DNA from: Clostridium sp. CAG:354_28_25
GTDB taxonomy: Bacteria > Bacillota > Clostridia > TANB77 > CAG-508
Assembly (NCBI GenBank): GCA_001915925.1
Contig: MNRL01000020.1
Location: 12,271 to 76,270, forward strand
Direction: 5' to 3'
Length of the DNA: 64,000 nucleotides
This document shows, piece by piece, positions 25,303 to 34,725 of this stretch (positions are counted from its first letter, which is position 1; the number at the start of each line of letters is the position of its first letter). The notes under the pieces are model-generated. The model had not been told where the DNA came from and made no database searches. It saw nothing but the letters and a program-made list of their open reading frames with translations. The translations under genes and the position numbers were made by a program.

Positions 25303-27915
25303 ATGTGGCATACTAAAAATATTAAAGAAGTAGAAAAAGAACTTAGGACAAACATTAAGACTGGTTTGGGAGATAAAGATGTACTAATAAGACAGGATGA
25401 GTTTGGAAAAAACAAGATAGAAGAGGGAAAAAAGGAAAGCTTACTAGTAAAATTTATAAATCAGTTTAAAGATTTTATGATAATAATTTTAATTATCGCG
25501 GCAATAATTTCAGCTGTTGTAAGTTATTTAGAAGGGACAGGCGATTATTTTGATTCTATAATAATTATTGCAATAGTTTTATTTAATGGATTAATGGGAT
25601 TAATTCAAGAAGCAAAAGCAGAAAAATCTATAGAGGCATTAAAGAAAATGTCAGCTCCTGTAGCGAAAGTTAGAAGAAACGGGAAAGTTCTTACTGTGAA
25701 TGGTGAAGATATAGTACCAGGTGATATCGTTATTTTAGAAACAGGTTGTTATGTTCCAGCAGATATTAGATTAATAAATACATATAATTTAAAAGTAGAA
25801 GAGTCTAGTCTAACAGGAGAAACAGAGGCAGTAGAAAAAGATGAAAATGCATTATTTAATAACCAAAAAGTTCCTCTAGGTGACATGAAAAATATGGTTT
25901 TTGCAGGTACAGCGGTAGTAAATGGACACGCAGAAGGAATTGTAACTAATATAGGAATGAATACAGAAGTTGGAAAAATTGCAAGTATGATAATAACAAA
26001 TGAGGCTCCACAAACACCAATCCAAAAGAAGTTAAGCGAAGTAGGTAAAGTGCTTGGGATTGCCTGTGTAGTAATTTGTGCTTTGATTTTCGTTATAGGA
26101 GTTATAAAGAAAATATCAGTAGTAGAAATGTTTATGACATCAGTAGGTTTAGCAGTTGCAGCAATTCCAGAAGGTTTGCCTGCAATTGTAACAATTATTC
26201 TTTCCATTGCAGTTACAAAAATGGCAAAAAGGAATGCAATAATAAGAAAACTACCTGCAGTTGAAACATTGGGAAGTAGTAAAGTAATTTGTTCAGACAA
26301 AACAGGAACACTTACAGAAAACAATATGAAAGTAGTAGAGATTATAGGCAATAAAAATAAAATTCTAGAATATGGAGCATTATGCTGTAATTGTGAGATA
26401 AATGAGGGAGTAGTAGAAGGGGAGCCTACAGAGGTTGCAATAGTAAAAGAAGCAGTTAAAGAAAAACAAAATAAAATATTACCACGAATTTGTGAGATTC
26501 CATTTGACTCTAATAGAAAATTAATGACAACGGTTAACGAATTAGAAAATGGAAAGTATAGAATTATAACAAAAGGTGCTCCAGAAATATTATTAGGTAT
26601 TTGCGATTATTATGAAGAAAACAATACTGTACATGATATGAATAGTACATTTTTAAGTAAGATAAAAAATAAAAATGAAAAAATGGCAGAAAAGGCGTTA
26701 AGAGTATTAGGAGTTGCATATTTAGATGTAGATATAATGCCAAAAGAAATATCGGCAGATTTTTTAGAAAAAGGACTAATTTTTGAAGGTTTAATTGGAA
26801 TGATTGATCCACCAAGAAAGGGAGTAAAAGAAGCTGTTTTAGCTTGTAGAAGAGCTGGTATAAAAACTGTAATGATTACAGGAGATCACATTACAACTGC
26901 TAAAGCCATTGCAAAGGATTTAGAAATATTAAGAGGACGAGAATTAGCAATAACTGGGCAAGAATTAGATAAAATTCCAGATAGTAAATTAGAAAAAGAT
27001 ATAATGAATTATTCTGTATTTGCAAGAGTTACACCTGAACACAAAGTAAGAATTGTTAAAGCTTTCCAGAAAACTGGAGCAGTTGTTGCAATGACAGGTG
27101 ATGGTGTAAATGATGCACCAGCACTTAAAAAATCTGATATAGGAATTGCAATGGGACGTAAAGGAACTGATGTAGCTAAAAATGCCGCAGACATGATTTT
27201 AAATGATGATAATTTTGTTACAATTGTAGATGCGGTAAAGCAGGGAAGAAATATTTTTGATAATATTAAAAAAGCTATACATTTCCTAATTGCTACTAAT
27301 ATAGGAGAGATAGTTACAATATTTGTAGGATTATTACTTGGAGTAAAATCTCCATTGCTTGCAGTACAATTATTATGGGTGAATTTAGTTACAGATTCTT
27401 TGCCAGCGATAGCGTTAGGCTTAGAACCACCAGAAAAAGATATAATGAATAGACCACCAAGGGACTCTAGAAAGAGTATATTTGCAGATGGACTAATGGG
27501 AAAAATAGTAGTAGAAGGTTTTATGATTGGAATGTTTACAATTTTAGCATTTTTCATAGGAAATAGATATTATGGAATAGAAGTTGCAAGAACAATGGCA
27601 TTTATAAGTTTAGGAATGCTAGAATTAATACACAGCTTTAATGTAAAAAGTGAAGAATCTATATTTAAAGTTGGCTTGTTTGAAAATAAATATTTGGTGG
27701 GAGCATTTTTATTAGGAACAGTATTACAATTAGGTATAGTATTTGTACCAACTTTAGCAGAAATATTTAAGTTAACACAGCTTAATACTACACAATGGTT
27801 AATAACTATAGCAATTTCTATAGCCCCAATAATTATAGTAGAGCTTCAAAAGAAATTTAACGAATTAAAATTTGGAAAAGTTGTATATGATTATAAAACA
27901 CGTCAAGAAGTATAG
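25303..27915 (+). CDS. Calcium-type P-type ATPase
   Basis: 870 aa, P2A-type layout: N-terminal cation ATPase domain (WHTKNIKEVEKELRTNIKTGL), actuator with SSLTGETEAVEK, transmembrane ion site PEGLPAIVTIIL, phosphorylation motif CSDKTGTLTENN, nucleotide domain with KGAPE, MITGDH and hinge TGDGVNDAPALKKSDIGIAMG. Six helices follow the phosphorylation core, with VNLVTDSLPAIALGLEPPE. It exports Ca2+ (possibly Mn2+) at ATP cost. RBS AAAGGAGAG. A strong terminator follows. Confidence 0.92.
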   Translation: MWHTKNIKEVEKELRTNIKTGLGDKDVLIRQDEFGKNKIEEGKKESLLVKFINQFKDFMIIILIIAAIISAVVSYLEGTGDYFDSIIIIAIVLFNGLMGLIQEAKAEKSIEALKKMSAPVAKVRRNGKVLTVNGEDIVPGDIVILETGCYVPADIRLINTYNLKVEESSLTGETEAVEKDENALFNNQKVPLGDMKNMVFAGTAVVNGHAEGIVTNIGMNTEVGKIASMIITNEAPQTPIQKKLSEVGKVLGIACVVICALIFVIGVIKKISVVEMFMTSVGLAVAAIPEGLPAIVTIILSIAVTKMAKRNAIIRKLPAVETLGSSKVICSDKTGTLTENNMKVVEIIGNKNKILEYGALCCNCEINEGVVEGEPTEVAIVKEAVKEKQNKILPRICEIPFDSNRKLMTTVNELENGKYRIITKGAPEILLGICDYYEENNTVHDMNSTFLSKIKNKNEKMAEKALRVLGVAYLDVDIMPKEISADFLEKGLIFEGLIGMIDPPRKGVKEAVLACRRAGIKTVMITGDHITTAKAIAKDLEILRGRELAITGQELDKIPDSKLEKDIMNYSVFARVTPEHKVRIVKAFQKTGAVVAMTGDGVNDAPALKKSDIGIAMGRKGTDVAKNAADMILNDDNFVTIVDAVKQGRNIFDNIKKAIHFLIATNIGEIVTIFVGLLLGVKSPLLAVQLLWVNLVTDSLPAIALGLEPPEKDIMNRPPRDSRKSIFADGLMGKIVVEGFMIGMFTILAFFIGNRYYGIEVARTMAFISLGMLELIHSFNVKSEESIFKVGLFENKYLVGAFLLGTVLQLGIVFVPTLAEIFKLTQLNTTQWLITIAISIAPIIIVELQKKFNELKFGKVVYDYKTRQEV

Positions 27916-27931
27916 GTAAGATAGAAATAAA

Positions 27932-27964
27932 AAACATCTCATTTAAATAATGAGATGTTTTTTA
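27932..27964. terminator. Bidirectional terminator between P-ATPase and PBP
   Basis: AAACATCTCATT (27932-27943) pairs perfectly with AATGAGATGTTT (27949-27960). A and T runs flank it on both sides. Confidence 0.88.
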
Positions 27965-30280
27965 TTATTGATTAGTACCATCACTTTCTGTAGATAATGT
28001 TAATTTTATAATTGTTCCTTCCTCAACAGCAGTATCTACCATTATACTTTGACTTATAACTGTTCCAGAACCCTCTGTTGTAATATTCAAATTATTTGCT
28101 TTTGCCATATTTTCTGCTTGGGCTAAAGTTTTATCTTTAAAATCTGGAACCTTTACAGAAACTCTTGTATCGTTTTCTTCTGTATATAAAACTATTATAG
28201 ATCCTTTAGGAATACTAGAGCCAGGTTTTGGTGTTTGGTCTGTTACTAGAGTAGAATTTTTATCACCACTAATATTTACTTTTGTAGTAAATCCAGCTTG
28301 CTTTAATAATTTTTCTGCTTCTGTAACTGTTTTATTTCTAATATCAGGAACTGTTGCATAACTTGTATCTTCTTCTACAGTATCTGTAGAAGTTTGAGCG
28401 TTACTAGAAGTTAAACCTAAATAAGGTAATATTTCAGATAACATTTGTGAAACTACAGGTCCACAAACTTGACCACCTTGGTGACTACCTTCATTATTAG
28501 GATTTGGGTTATGTACAGCGATTAGTAAACAAATCTCTGGTTTTTCTGTAGGAGCAATTGCAACATATGATGCAATATAACCTTCATCTTCACGTCCTGC
28601 TTGTGGTTCTGAGGTACCAGTTTTTCCACCTATAGAATATCCTTCAACTTTAGCAAGTCTACCAGAACCATCATCTACAACTGATTTCATTAGATTTCTC
28701 ATTCTTTCAGAAGTAGATTTAGAAATTACTTGTCTTACTTGAACTGGCTCAATATCTGTAGTTGTACCGGTTTCAGGATTTATAATTTGCTTTACAATCC
28801 TTGGCTTCATTAAGATTCCATCATTTGCAATTGCAGAAACTGCAGAAACTAATTGAATTGGAGTAATTGTAAACCTTTGTCCAAAAGACATTGTAGCAAG
28901 TTCTACATCTTTAACATCTTCTAGTTTCCAATATGTACTACTTGCTTCTTGAGGTAAGTCTATACCTGTTTTATCAAAAAATCCAAATGCTTGGTAATAT
29001 TTGTATAAAGTTTCAGCACCAATACGCTGACCTAATTGTATTAAAGAAGGGTTGCATGAAACCTGTAAGGCTTGTCTTAGAGTTTTTGCTCCTTTATGAG
29101 CTTGGGTCCAACAGCTAATTTTTCTATCAGCTACTTCTATAGAACCATTACAATAAAAATCATTAGGAACATCTTCGCTAGTAATATTTTCTTCTAATGC
29201 AGTAGCAGCAGTTATTAATTTATAAGGAGAACCAGGTTCATAAGGTGAAGATACTACATTGTTTTTCCACATATTATATAGTGCATCAGATTGTGTAGTA
29301 GAATCTAAAGTATCCCATGTAGCTTTTAATTCTTCTGTATTTGGTTCGAAAGGAGTATTAAGATTATAATCTGGATAGCAAGCCATACCTAGAATATCTC
29401 CTGTACTTGGTGCCATTGCTACTACTGTACCACTATCTGCATTGTTTTCTTCTACTGCTTGTTTTAAATATTTTTCTAATACAGTTTGAATATAATAATC
29501 TATAGTTAAAACAATATCACTACCATTTTCTGCAGGAATATAAGTTTGATTGCTATCTGGAATTTCTTCTTGAATTGCATCTGTTGATGTCGTTATTTTA
29601 CCAGGGGTACCCTGAAGAACACTATTCCAACTATCTTCTATTCCTTGAATACCAGTATTATCTGTTCCACAGAATCCAATTAAGTTAGAAGCTAAATTAT
29701 TATATGGATAAACTCTTTTTGTATCTTCATCTATATTAATACCAGTACTTATTTTTTCAGTTTCCATCCATTGCTTTAATTTATCTATCTTATCTTTATC
29801 AACTTTTTTGGCTATAGTTTGAACATTAGAAGTACTATTAACTTTTTCTAATGTTTCATTATAATCTAGTTCAAAAATTTCAGAAAAAGCTTTAGCAACC
29901 TTTTCTTTTTTTGCTTTAGTTTCTTCATCATTAGACCCAACTATTTTTTTTGGATTAATAGTTACAGTATCTGTTGGAGTACTTATTGCTAATGTTTTAC
30001 CTGTAGAATCATATATTGTGCCCCTGCTGGTACTTATGATTTGGTCTGTAGTTTGTTGATTATAGGCTTGTTCTTTTAAATCTGAACCCTGAACAAATTG
30101 CAACCAAATAAGTCTAATAATTAAAAGTAAAAATATTATTAGTAAAGAAGCTAATACAATTCTAAACTTTTTAACAGCTAATAAATTAGTAGAAAATTCA
30201 TTATTAGCAGATTTATATAATTTATTATTACTTTTTTTTGTCTTAGGCAAATTAAATTTATTATTATTTTTTTTCTTCAT
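27965..30280 (-). CDS. Class B penicillin-binding protein with two PASTA domains (SpoVD/FtsI type)
   Basis: 771 aa from the ATG at 30280, which lies 6 nt after GAGGTG; upstream ATG/GTG codons overlap that site. One transmembrane helix (about 40-60) precedes a pedestal domain and a transpeptidase domain. Active-site motifs: SPYEPGSPYK (Ser-x-x-Lys), a Ser-x-Asn equivalent in SCNPSL, and GKTGTSEP. Two PASTA repeats follow: YATVPDIRNKTVTEAEKLLK and VSVKVPDFKDKTLAQAENMA. It crosslinks peptidoglycan; PASTA domains mark SpoVD or PBP2x-like proteins. Without ftsL/mraY neighbours, septal or sporulation role cannot be separated. Confidence 0.85.
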   Translation of the reverse strand: MKKKNNNKFNLPKTKKSNNKLYKSANNEFSTNLLAVKKFRIVLASLLIIFLLLIIRLIWLQFVQGSDLKEQAYNQQTTDQIISTSRGTIYDSTGKTLAISTPTDTVTINPKKIVGSNDEETKAKKEKVAKAFSEIFELDYNETLEKVNSTSNVQTIAKKVDKDKIDKLKQWMETEKISTGINIDEDTKRVYPYNNLASNLIGFCGTDNTGIQGIEDSWNSVLQGTPGKITTSTDAIQEEIPDSNQTYIPAENGSDIVLTIDYYIQTVLEKYLKQAVEENNADSGTVVAMAPSTGDILGMACYPDYNLNTPFEPNTEELKATWDTLDSTTQSDALYNMWKNNVVSSPYEPGSPYKLITAATALEENITSEDVPNDFYCNGSIEVADRKISCWTQAHKGAKTLRQALQVSCNPSLIQLGQRIGAETLYKYYQAFGFFDKTGIDLPQEASSTYWKLEDVKDVELATMSFGQRFTITPIQLVSAVSAIANDGILMKPRIVKQIINPETGTTTDIEPVQVRQVISKSTSERMRNLMKSVVDDGSGRLAKVEGYSIGGKTGTSEPQAGREDEGYIASYVAIAPTEKPEICLLIAVHNPNPNNEGSHQGGQVCGPVVSQMLSEILPYLGLTSSNAQTSTDTVEEDTSYATVPDIRNKTVTEAEKLLKQAGFTTKVNISGDKNSTLVTDQTPKPGSSIPKGSIIVLYTEENDTRVSVKVPDFKDKTLAQAENMAKANNLNITTEGSGTVISQSIMVDTAVEEGTIIKLTLSTESDGTNQ

Positions 30281-30296
30281 CTGCATCACCTCAAAA

Positions 30297-30362
30297 AACG
30301 GGATTTGGGGACGTTCTTTTTTCCCTTTTCGGGATATAGGGACGTTCCTAAAATCCCGATTA
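30297..30362. repeat. Type A dispersed repeat, nested copies
   Basis: Two GGGACGTTC cores (at about 30308 and 30340) lie between ACGGGATTT and AAATCCCGAT arms, as if one copy had inserted in another. Sits upstream of the PBP start, between it and the rsmA promoter. Confidence 0.75.
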
Positions 30363-30434
30363 TAAAATACTTCATATATTTTATATTAAGTGTATGTTAA
30401 AATCAATAAAAACACAGATTTTTCACAAAAGAAT

Positions 30435-30464
30435 TTGACATAATTAACTTAAGCTTGCTATAAT
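30435..30464 (+). promoter_or_regulatory. rsmA promoter
   Basis: Consensus TTGACA at 30435-30440 and TATAAT at 30459-30464, spacer 18 nt. The palindrome GTGCAT A ATGCAC at 30482-30494 lies just after the expected start of transcription. Confidence 0.75.
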
Positions 30465-30516
30465 TAAAAAGTGTATAAATAGTGCATAATGCACGATAAA
30501 AAGGTTAGGAGATACT

Positions 30517-31371
30517 ATGAATTTATATGAAGAAACAAAATTTTTAATGGATAAATATAATATTAAAGCTAATAAAAATCTTGGACAAAACTTCTTAGTA
30601 GATGAAAACGTTATAGAGACAGCAATAGAAAAATCTAATATTAATGAAGACGATTTAGTTATAGAAATAGGCCCAGGCCTTGGAACACTTACAAAATATT
30701 TATTAGAAAATGCAGGAAGAGTTATATGTGTAGAATTAGATAAAAGAATGATAAAAATATTAGAAGAAAGATTTTTTCTTTATAAAAATTTTGAAGTAAT
30801 AAATAATGATATATTAAAAGTAGACTTAAATGAAATTATAAAGCAAGCAAAAGAAAAATTTAATTTAAAGAATGCCAAAATTGTTGCTAATTTACCATAC
30901 TATATAACTACTCCAATAATAATGAAGTTATTAGAAAGTAAGATAGATATTACAAGTATAACTGTAATGATTCAAAAAGAAGTAGCAGACCGTTTAGCAG
31001 AAATTCCAGGAGGGAAAAATACTGGAGCTATAACATATACGGTGTATTATTATGGCGAGCCAGAAAAGTTATTAGAAGTTCCAAAAAGTTCTTTTATTCC
31101 AGAACCTTCTGTTACATCAGAAGTAATAAAGATAAATATTAGAAAAGAACCTCCGGTAAAAGTACAAAATGAAGAAAGATTTTTTAAATTAATAAAAGTA
31201 GCCTTCTTACAAAGAAGAAAAACATTATTAAATTCGTTAACTAATAATGGAATATCAAATAAAGAAGAGTTAACACAGCTCTTAAGTAAATTAAATATAG
31301 ACGAAAAAATAAGAAGTGAAAAGCTTACTATAGACCAATTTGCTGAGCTTTCTAATAATCTTAATACATAA
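30517..31371 (+). CDS. rsmA: 16S rRNA A1518/A1519 dimethyltransferase
   Basis: 284 aa. SAM-binding motif IGPGLGTLTKYLLE (about 50-63) preceded by LGQNFLVDENVIE; catalytic NLPYYITTPI motif (NxPY) at about 127-136; C-terminal RNA-binding domain with FLQRRKTLLNSL. It adds two methyl groups to each of two adjacent adenines near the 3' end of 16S rRNA. RBS TTAGGAG. It has its own consensus promoter and is not next to rnmV or ispE. Confidence 0.95.
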   Translation: MNLYEETKFLMDKYNIKANKNLGQNFLVDENVIETAIEKSNINEDDLVIEIGPGLGTLTKYLLENAGRVICVELDKRMIKILEERFFLYKNFEVINNDILKVDLNEIIKQAKEKFNLKNAKIVANLPYYITTPIIMKLLESKIDITSITVMIQKEVADRLAEIPGGKNTGAITYTVYYYGEPEKLLEVPKSSFIPEPSVTSEVIKINIRKEPPVKVQNEERFFKLIKVAFLQRRKTLLNSLTNNGISNKEELTQLLSKLNIDEKIRSEKLTIDQFAELSNNLNT

Positions 31372-31379
31372 ATTGGTTA

Positions 31380-31408
31380 TTGCAAAAGCCATATTAAAAT
31401 GATATAAT
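31380..31408 (+). promoter_or_regulatory. Sortase gene promoter
   Basis: TTGCAA (31380-31385) and TATAAT (31403-31408) with a 17-nt spacer, 34 nt before the sortase start. Confidence 0.7.
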
Positions 31409-31442
31409 ATGCTTGTGAAAAAAGATTAAGAAGGAGGTAAAC

Positions 31443-32186
31443 ATGAATCAAATTCTGGTTACAGAAAAATTATATATAACACCTGAAATAAAGCGAAAAA
31501 AGAAATTATATAAATTCGAATTTTTTATTTCACTTGTAGTAGTTTGTGTCTTATCTTCTTATTACATATATGCAGAATATAATAAAAACAAAGATGAAGC
31601 GGTTTCTCAAGAAATATTGGCTGGTGCAAATATTGTTGGGGAAGATCAAACAACAAAGCCAACAGAAAAATTAGTTGTAATGCTAGATAATGATGTAAAT
31701 ACAGTTGGAACAGAAGATGATTCAGCTATTGCAAATTTAGACGAAGAAACAAAATCTGTTTTATCAAAAGAGTTTACAACAGCAGATGGACATGTATATA
31801 AACCAATTGCAACTATTAGAATTCCAAAAATAAATATTTATTATCCAGTATTGTCAGAAACAACCGAGGAATTATTAAAAAAAGCACCTACAAAATTTAT
31901 GTATGGCGAGCCAAACGAGGTTGGTAACTTCTGTATAGCAGGTCATAATTATAGGAATAAGAAATTCTTTAGCAAGGTTCCAACATTAGAAAATGGTGAT
32001 ATTATAGAGATAACAGATACAAAGGGAAGAACAGTAAAATATACAGTATACAATAAATATACCGTTACAGATGATGATATGTCACCAGTTAGCCAATTAA
32101 CAAATGGTAGAAAAGATATTACATTAATAACTTGTACAGATGATTCAAAAGAAAGAGTAATAGTAAAAGCAACAGAGGTGTTATAA
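31443..32186 (+). CDS. Sortase, class D-like
   Basis: 247 aa. An N-terminal helix (FFISLVVVCVLSSYYIYA) anchors it, then a 60-residue linker and the sortase barrel starting PIATIRIPKINIYYPVL. Catalytic His is in AGHNYRNKKFF, Cys in LITCTDD (TLxTC motif), Arg in SKERVIVKA. Sortases cut LPxTG-like signals and join proteins to the wall or each other. The class is judged from length and the IPKI...ITLITCT layout. No sorting-signal protein is visible in the window. It overlaps the next gene by one base. Confidence 0.88.
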   Translation: MNQILVTEKLYITPEIKRKKKLYKFEFFISLVVVCVLSSYYIYAEYNKNKDEAVSQEILAGANIVGEDQTTKPTEKLVVMLDNDVNTVGTEDDSAIANLDEETKSVLSKEFTTADGHVYKPIATIRIPKINIYYPVLSETTEELLKKAPTKFMYGEPNEVGNFCIAGHNYRNKKFFSKVPTLENGDIIEITDTKGRTVKYTVYNKYTVTDDDMSPVSQLTNGRKDITLITCTDDSKERVIVKATEVL

Positions 32187-32362
32187 TGGAATATAATGTA
32201 GGGGATATAGTAAGAACAAAAAAGCCACATCCATGTGGAAGTAAATTATGGAAGATAACAAGAGTTGGTGTAGACTTCGGTTTAAAATGCGAAGGATGTG
32301 GACATTTTATATTAGTAGAAAGACAAAAAGCTTTAAAAATGATAACTAAAAAAATAAATTAA
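32186..32362 (+). CDS. DUF951 family protein (YyzM-like)
   Basis: A 58-aa protein beginning MEYNVGDIVRTKKPHPCGS. The pattern V-R-x-K-K-P-H-P-C-G, then KLWKITRVGVDFGLKCEGCGHFI, defines DUF951, with three cysteines that may bind zinc. In Firmicutes it often lies beside ychF or parB genes; its function is unknown. The ATG shares its first base with the sortase stop (TAATG) and AGAGGTG precedes it, so translation is coupled to the sortase. Confidence 0.88.
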   Translation: MEYNVGDIVRTKKPHPCGSKLWKITRVGVDFGLKCEGCGHFILVERQKALKMITKKIN

Positions 32363-32402
32363 GATAGGGATTTAGGGATGTTCTTAAATGCCCTATTTTT
32401 TA
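32363..32402 (+). repeat. Type A repeat acting as terminator
   Basis: ATAGGGATTTA and TAAATGCCCTAT arms with GGGATGTTC between, followed by TTTTTTATTT. A divergent copy that has a full terminator T-tract. Confidence 0.7.
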
Positions 32403-32543
32403 TTTGAAAAATCAGAAATTTGTGATGAAATGTTACGAGTTTACTAGTTGGGACTTGCTTAAAATAATATTTTATTTTAGAAAGGATGATGTATAGTAAA
32501 AAAAAGCTGTAACTCGTTAACTTAGCATCGAAAGGAGTATGTT

Positions 32544-33554
32544 ATGATTAAGGTTAATGTACAAGATAAAGATGCGCAACTGGTTGTGCTAAATACTCTT
32601 TATCCTGATTCAGGCATTAAGGTACGGATTGAAGGGGAGTTAGAGTTAGACGACATAACCGAAGAACTAGCGGTAGAGTTATTTAAAAACTTACTGCATA
32701 AAAATTTAGTTTCAGAAGTTACTTTTTCATATGTGGAAGAAAAGAGGAGTAAAGAAGAAGTTAAGAATGTTCAAAAGAGTCAGAGGTATGGGACACTTAC
32801 AGAAAATGTTTATGGCTTTTTGGAAGAAAACATAGGTCGGGCATTTTCAATAAAAGAGATTTCTGAGAAAACAGGAATTGAGTATTCTTCTGTAAATAAT
32901 ATAATTCGAAGGTTATACAATAACGGAAAAGTACAGAAGAATGACGAGAAAAAATATTTTTGTCCCATCAAAAGTGCTAATGTAGAGCAACCAAAGCATG
33001 AACCACTTGAAGAATCTTCAGGTGAGGAAGAAAAGAAAGAACCTGCAGGTGACGAAGAAGCACAATCTAAAGAACCTGAAACGCCACAACGAGGCGACAG
33101 CTCAGAGGCAGCTGAAGAGGATGAGACCCAAAAATTAAGTGAAAGCGAAAAAAAGGATATTATGCAACATTTGTTTTTGAACGAGGATTATGAAGATGTA
33201 CTAAAATATATCTTTTCGACCAAAAACAAATTTGTTGTAAAACTAGCACAGAAAAAGTTTGCAGGACCACGCGCCCAGCAACTTAGTGATGTAATCACTG
33301 CACTAAATAAAGCTGAAGTAATAGTGTTTAATGATGACTTTAGTGAAGGTGGTTCATACGAAATTTCTGCTAGTTGGAGAATATGGGCTTATCTGTTTAG
33401 GGCAAAAAGAGAAGTCGCTTCTAAAACTATAGAGGTTGATCTTCAAATGAAGCCGAGTGAGTTTAATGCTGGAATTAAAGAAGCCTTAGAAAAAGGTATA
33501 GTAAAAAAAGAAGTGGACGAGAAGCTTAAGATTACGACTTATTGTGTCGCCTAA
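32544..33554 (+). CDS. Unknown winged-helix-containing protein, 336 aa
   Basis: I cannot name the family. Residues 1-75 look like an alpha/beta domain (MIKVNVQDKDAQLVVLNTLY, then IKVRIEGELELDDI). Residues 80-135 look like a winged helix (FLEENIGRAFSIKEISEKTG, then IEYSSVNNIIRRLYNNGKVQK). An acidic, Pro/Glu/Ser-rich linker spans about 140-205, and a second helical domain (EDVLKYIFSTKNKFVVKLA, then QKKFAGPRAQQLSDVITALN) ends the protein. RBS AAAGGAG. Codons such as CGG, CGA and CGC are more frequent than in neighbouring genes, suggesting transfer. It is a single-gene unit ended by a strong terminator. Confidence 0.7.
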   Translation: MIKVNVQDKDAQLVVLNTLYPDSGIKVRIEGELELDDITEELAVELFKNLLHKNLVSEVTFSYVEEKRSKEEVKNVQKSQRYGTLTENVYGFLEENIGRAFSIKEISEKTGIEYSSVNNIIRRLYNNGKVQKNDEKKYFCPIKSANVEQPKHEPLEESSGEEEKKEPAGDEEAQSKEPETPQRGDSSEAAEEDETQKLSESEKKDIMQHLFLNEDYEDVLKYIFSTKNKFVVKLAQKKFAGPRAQQLSDVITALNKAEVIVFNDDFSEGGSYEISASWRIWAYLFRAKREVASKTIEVDLQMKPSEFNAGIKEALEKGIVKKEVDEKLKITTYCVA

Positions 33555-33577
33555 TGTACAATGTTTGTATGTTGAAA

Positions 33578-33608
33578 AAGGAGAGTTGGATTTTATCCAG
33601 CTCTCCTT
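33578..33608 (+). terminator. Terminator of the winged-helix orphan
   Basis: AAGGAGAGTTGGAT (33578-33591) and ATCCAGCTCTCCTT (33595-33608), loop TTT, one G-U pair. Confidence 0.88.
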
Positions 33609-33622
33609 TATGCAGATATCTT

Positions 33623-34204
33623 TTAAATATATTTTTCGATTTCATTCCAAACGTTTTCTGTATAAATTCTTCTTTCAGAAGAAAATGGTAAAGTAGTGAT
33701 ATCACCAATTGGATTTAAAGTTTTCTGAATTTCTTGTGTAGCCGCATCAACTTTAGTAACTGCAATCTTATCTGCTTTATTTGCAATAATGATAAATGGA
33801 ATTTTACTACTTATAATATAATTATACATTAACTTATCATTTTCTGTTGGTTTATGTCTTATATCAACTAAAAATATAATTAAAGAAATTTGTTTTCTTT
33901 TATGAAGGTATTCTTCTATAAAATTTCCAACTATAACTTGCTCTTTTTTAGACATTTTACTATATCCATAGCCAGGTAAATCGACAAAATAGAATTTAGA
34001 ATCTATATTGTAAAAATTTATTTGTCTAGTTTTACCAGGTTCACTACTGGTTTTTGCTAGTTTTTTTCTATTAATTAAAGTATTTATAAATGAAGATTTA
34101 CCAACATTAGATTTACCGACTAATACAACCTCTGGAAAATTAGTTGAAGGATATTGTTTAGGTCCAACTGCAGAAATCTCAAATTTGGGTTCTTTTACTA
34201 TCAT
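33623..34204 (-). CDS. engB: Ribosome biogenesis GTPase YsxC/EngB
   Basis: 193 aa. GTPase motifs: G1 VGKSNVGKSSFINTL (about 29-43), G2 region with PGKTRQINFY, G3 VDLPGYGYSKM, G4 ANKADKI, and G5 FSSERR near the C-terminus. EngB acts in late 50S subunit assembly. Often downstream of lon or clpX, but here it is alone. RBS AAGGAGAA. It converges with the winged-helix orphan at the strong terminator. Confidence 0.93.
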   Translation of the reverse strand: MIVKEPKFEISAVGPKQYPSTNFPEVVLVGKSNVGKSSFINTLINRKKLAKTSSEPGKTRQINFYNIDSKFYFVDLPGYGYSKMSKKEQVIVGNFIEEYLHKRKQISLIIFLVDIRHKPTENDKLMYNYIISSKIPFIIIANKADKIAVTKVDAATQEIQKTLNPIGDITTLPFSSERRIYTENVWNEIEKYI

Positions 34205-34351
34205 AAAAATTCTCCTTACTATTAATATTGATATATTTTAACATAAAATTAGCGAATTTACAATGACAAAAAAATAAGGGATTATCAAAAATTAATATTA
34301 TTGAAAAATTTTTTCTTATATGATATTTTATAAAAAAGGAGTGAGGAGAAA

Positions 34352-34702
34352 ATGAATAAAACTGATAGAGAATTATTAAAAGATGCATTAGAATTAAAAG
34401 TTCAAATAAGAAATTTATCTAGTGAAGAACAAAAAGAAATTTTACTTAATAAGATATCAGAAATAAGAGAATGTCTTCAAAAAATTTCATTAGCATTTGA
34501 GAAGTATGAATTAAGTAGTAGACAAAAAGAAGTAGAAAGTTTAGCCTTAATAGAAGATAAGGATATAGCAGATACATATTGGGAAATATATGATTTTATT
34601 GATGATTATGGTGATTCAAAAAACGGAAGAGTGCATATTGAAGAAGTAGAGAAATTAGAGAAAATGCTAAATAATTTAGAGCAAAAGTGCAAAAGAAACT
34701 AA
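34352..34702 (+). CDS. Hypothetical helical protein, 116 aa
   Basis: Not recognised. It is almost entirely helical and charged (LLKDALELKVQIRNLSSEEQKEILL, IEEVEKLEKMLNNLEQKCKRN), with a DKDIADTYWEIYDFIDDYGDSKNG acidic segment in the middle. No membrane helix. RBS GGAGTGAGGAG sits 8 nt before the ATG, and codon use is like the housekeeping genes. It is followed after 23 nt by the metallophosphoesterase gene, with which it probably shares a transcript. Confidence 0.7.
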   Translation: MNKTDRELLKDALELKVQIRNLSSEEQKEILLNKISEIRECLQKISLAFEKYELSSRQKEVESLALIEDKDIADTYWEIYDFIDDYGDSKNGRVHIEEVEKLEKMLNNLEQKCKRN

Positions 34703-34725
34703 GAAAAATAATATAGGAGAAAATT

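Noticed and set aside
25749..26351. 200-codon open frame opposite the P-type ATPase
   Set aside because: Antisense shadow of a conserved ATPase domain, no ribosome site, unlike any protein.
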